From contig JAUFRC010000001.1 of the NCBI GenBank assembly GCA_030410095.1, positions 1,252,501 to 1,316,500 on the forward strand: 64,000 nt of DNA, given 5' to 3'. Below, one piece after another: positions 61,914 through 64,000 of this stretch. The notes beneath the pieces are model-generated. The model saw only the letters and a program-made list of their open reading frames with translations, searched no databases and was not told where the DNA came from. Numbering within the stretch: position 1 is the first letter of the stretch; every line of letters begins with the position of its first letter. The translations under genes were made by a program, and so were the position numbers. The DNA comes from Paracoccus cavernae (lineage in GTDB: Bacteria > Pseudomonadota > Alphaproteobacteria > Rhodobacterales > Rhodobacteraceae).

Positions 61914-63061
61914 CGAATATTCCCCCTGACCGAAGTTTCGTAAGGATAGCACGCATTGAAGCGCGCGCGAATGATCAGCGAGAAGAGCGCGACCGCGCCC
62001 ACCTGATGGGTCAGCGCCAGATGCAGCGGCGAGGCATGGACGACGTTCATGATCCCCAGAGCGACCTGCAGCAGCACCATCGCCATCATCAGCGCATAGG
62101 CGTTGCGCGTCACCGGATGGGGCGACTTGCGCGAGCGCATGAAGACGACCAGCGCGAAGACGAAGACCAGATAGCCCAGCATGCGGTGGATGAACTGCAC
62201 GAGGCCGGGGTTCTCGAAGAAGTTGTGCCAGAGCGGGCTCAGGTCAAAGGCCGAGGCCGGAAACCATTCGCCGCCCATGGTGGGCCAGCCGGTGAACTGG
62301 CGGCCCGCGTCGATCCCCGCGACCAGAGCGCCGTAAAGGATCTGGAGGAAGGTCAGATGCATCAGACCCGTCGACATGCGGAACAGCTTGTCCTCGCGCG
62401 CGCGGCGGGCGCGGATCAGCTGCGCCTCGGGGCGCGACAGCAAAAGCCCGTACCAGACGATCAGGCCAAGAATGACGAAGGCGATGCCCAGATGGGTCGC
62501 CAGCCGGTAGGAGGCGACGCGCACCAGCTCGGAACCCGCCAACCCCGAGGATACCATCCACCAGCCGATCGCGCCCTGCGCGCCGCCAAGCGCACCAAGT
62601 CCCAGCAGCTTGCCGGTCCAGCCTGCCGGAATGCGGCGCGTGACCAAAAAGCCGAAAAAGCCCACGGCCCAGACCAGACCGATCAGGCGGCCCAGCAGGC
62701 GGTGCGACCATTCCCAATAATAGATCTGCTTGAACTCCGAGATGGTCATCTCCGCATTGACCTGCTGGAACTGCGGGATTTCCTGATATTTCTGGAATTC
62801 CTCCTGCCAGGCGGCGGGATCCATCGGCGGGACCGCTCCGGTCACGGGTTTCCACTCGGTGATCGAAAGGCCCGAGCCCGTCAGGCGCGTCGCGCCGCCA
62901 AGCGCGATCATTGCGGCGACCAGCACGAAAAGCACGATCAGCCAGGCGCGGATCGCCTTGCGGGCCCCTTTGGGGGCGGTGTCGATCATGCCGCCGACCG
63001 GCGGCTGGCTTACATTCGGGGTCTGGTCGGAAACGTCCTGAAAGACGGGTCGCTTTGCCAT
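61910..63061 (-). CDS. ctaA: Heme A synthase (COX15 type)
   Basis: Oxidises the C8 methyl of heme O to give heme A for cytochrome aa3. 383 residues, intact, about eight membrane helices. Conserved histidines and Glu lie in LTGSGLSITEWKPVTGAVPP, YWEWSHRLLGRLIGLVW, IHRMLGYLVFVFALVVFM and ALTHQVGAVALFSLII. The cytosolic N-terminus is Pro-rich. It precedes the M32 gene on the same strand. Confidence 0.95.
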   Translation of the reverse strand: MAKRPVFQDVSDQTPNVSQPPVGGMIDTAPKGARKAIRAWLIVLFVLVAAMIALGGATRLTGSGLSITEWKPVTGAVPPMDPAAWQEEFQKYQEIPQFQQVNAEMTISEFKQIYYWEWSHRLLGRLIGLVWAVGFFGFLVTRRIPAGWTGKLLGLGALGGAQGAIGWWMVSSGLAGSELVRVASYRLATHLGIAFVILGLIVWYGLLLSRPEAQLIRARRAREDKLFRMSTGLMHLTFLQILYGALVAGIDAGRQFTGWPTMGGEWFPASAFDLSPLWHNFFENPGLVQFIHRMLGYLVFVFALVVFMRSRKSPHPVTRNAYALMMAMVLLQVALGIMNVVHASPLHLALTHQVGAVALFSLIIRARFNACYPYETSVRGNIR

Positions 63062-63114
63062 TGGGGGTCTCTCTCAAAGATCGCGCCGGAGCCTGGGGCT
63101 TGCGGCGCAAAAGG

Positions 63115-63854
63115 TCAATTGCGGCGGATGAGCTGGCGCAACATGCCGTGGAAGATCTGCGCATCGGCACGGGTCAGCGGCATGCGCGCCCAGAGGTTGC
63201 GCAGGGTCAGCTTCATCCCCGGCGCTTTCTCGGCCGGAAAGAAGAAGCCGGCCTCGTCGAGGCGGTTTTCCCAGTGATCGGCGAGTTTCTCGATCTCGAT
63301 CCGGGTGGCGGGCACTTCGGCATCGGGGCGCCGGCCGTGGGGTGCGGGCTGGTTGGGCAGACGGTCGCGGCTCCATTCGTAGCCGGTCAACAGCACCGCC
63401 TGCGCCAGATTGAGCGAGGAAAATCCGGGTTGACCGGAACGGTGATGATCGCATTGGCGCGGGCGACATCGTCGTTTTCAAGGCCGGCGCGTTCGGGGCC
63501 ATAGATCAGCGCGACCCGCTCGCCACGCGCGTCGCGCTCATGGGCGTCGGCCATGGCGGTTGCGGGGGTGAGCACCGGCTTGGTCATCTCGCGACCGCGC
63601 GCGGTGGTGGCATAGGCGTAATCGATGTCGAACATCGCCTCCGCCAGCGTCGGAAAGACGCGAGCTCGATCAAGCACCTGCCCCGCCGCCCCCGAGGCCA
63701 TTGCGACCGCCCGCGGATTGGGCCAACCGTCGCGCGGCTCGACCAGGCGCAGCTCGGTCAGGCCGAAGTTCAACATGGCGCGGGCGGCCGCACCGATATT
63801 TTCGCCCATCTGCGGGCGCACAAGGATGATGACTGGTTCCATATGCCGCGCCAT
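63115..63854 (-). CDS. trmJ: SPOUT RNA methyltransferase (TrmJ/TrmH-like), one frameshift
   Basis: About 246 residues. SPOUT core: PVIILVRPQMGENIGAAARA, NFGLTELRLVEPRDGWPNPR, VALIYGPERAGLENDDVARA, IITVPVNPDFPRSSLNLAQA. A C-terminal helical extension (RIEIEKLADHWENRL... IFHGMLRQLIRRN) matches TrmJ, the tRNA 2'-O-methyltransferase for position 32. A missing base near 63423 joins them. ATG at 63842 is an alternative start. Divergent from thiE. Confidence 0.88.
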
Positions 63855-63933
63855 ACGCCTCAACAGCAGCACTGGCAAGCGCGGCAAGCCTGCGCTATCT
63901 GCTTGTGACGAGTTTACGACCGGGGTGAAAGCC

Positions 63934-64000
63934 ATGACTGAAGAAACCATTGCACCGCAGCTTTACCTGATCACCCGGTGGGTGCCGCGCCCGAGACGCT
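63934..64000 (+). CDS. thiE: Thiamine-phosphate synthase, 5' end only
   Basis: The window ends 67 bases in. MTEETIAPQLYLIT is typical of the ThiE N-terminus (x-LYLITP). Adding one C near 63978 gives PVGAAPETL, so even this fragment seems to lack a base. The identification rests on about 20 residues and should be held loosely. Confidence 0.45.
   Translation, partial: MTEETIAPQLYLITRWVPRPRR

Overview
The window is a stretch of an alphaproteobacterial chromosome, most likely Rhodobacteraceae/Paracoccaceae. Supporting signs are the GC-rich coding, the ihfB-lapA-trpF-trpB cluster, the pyrH / frr-uppS-cdsA-dxr-rseP-bamA-ompH cluster, CtaA of the COX15 type, and GTA-like tail chaperones in the prophage. 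The genus cannot be fixed from sequence alone.

A caution applies to every entry. More than thirty genes are split by frameshifts that are nearly always repaired by adding one base to a short run, usually of C or G. They hit essential genes (rpsA, bamA, dxr, cdsA) as well as accessory ones, so most are probably consensus errors and not real mutations. I give the reconstructed full gene spans and mark the approximate shift positions.

Layout. (1) 1-2.5 kb: a flippase-like membrane protein and a secreted phytase-type esterase. (2) 2.7-9.5 kb: an orphan type VI secretion island with vgrG on the plus strand and, converging on it, a DUF4123 adaptor, a large candidate effector with peptidoglycan-binding regions, and a small exported protein that may be its immunity partner. 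(3) 9.7-19.1 kb: core genes on the minus strand (trpB, trpF, lapA, ihfB, rpsA, cmk, tsf, rpsB) plus a LuxR-type regulator. (4) 19.4-24.4 kb: a chemotaxis operon STAS-cheY-cheA-cheW-cheR-cheY and a small DxxxQ protein that may be a CheY-P phosphatase; its distal half is visibly AT-richer. (5) 24.4-26.1 kb: debris of older mobile DNA (IS3-family transposase, phage tail fibre, integrase C-terminus). (6) 26.1-37.6 kb: an 11.5-kb integrative element inserted in the 3' end of tRNA-Val(TAC), bounded by a 30-bp direct repeat. It has an intact integrase, HK97-type portal, a fused protease-capsid frame, head-tail connectors, two tail chaperones, a gpI-like tail protein and an HNH nuclease, but no terminase, tape measure, repressor or replication gene that I can see. 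It carries an AT-rich two-gene cargo in the opposite orientation, an AAA ATPase plus a PIN-like nuclease, which is the best candidate for an uncharacterised anti-phage system. (7) 37.7-64 kb: chromosome again, with a cupin, a beta-hydroxyacid dehydrogenase, a penicillin acylase family protein, a nucleoside hydrolase, the envelope-biogenesis cluster, miaA, an AraC regulator, rlmE, a Ppx/GppA phosphatase, a CoxE-like vWA protein, an M48 protease, a serine hydrolase, a cytochrome P450, an M32 carboxypeptidase, ctaA, a TrmJ-like methyltransferase and the start of thiE.

How the parts work together. The T6SS genes overlap as adaptor-effector-immunity and sit beside the spike they would load. Within the element, the portal and gp6 operons share a duplicated upstream motif, which suggests common control. 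The insertion site shows repeated occupation, since an older integrase fragment lies about 70 bp from the left attachment site.
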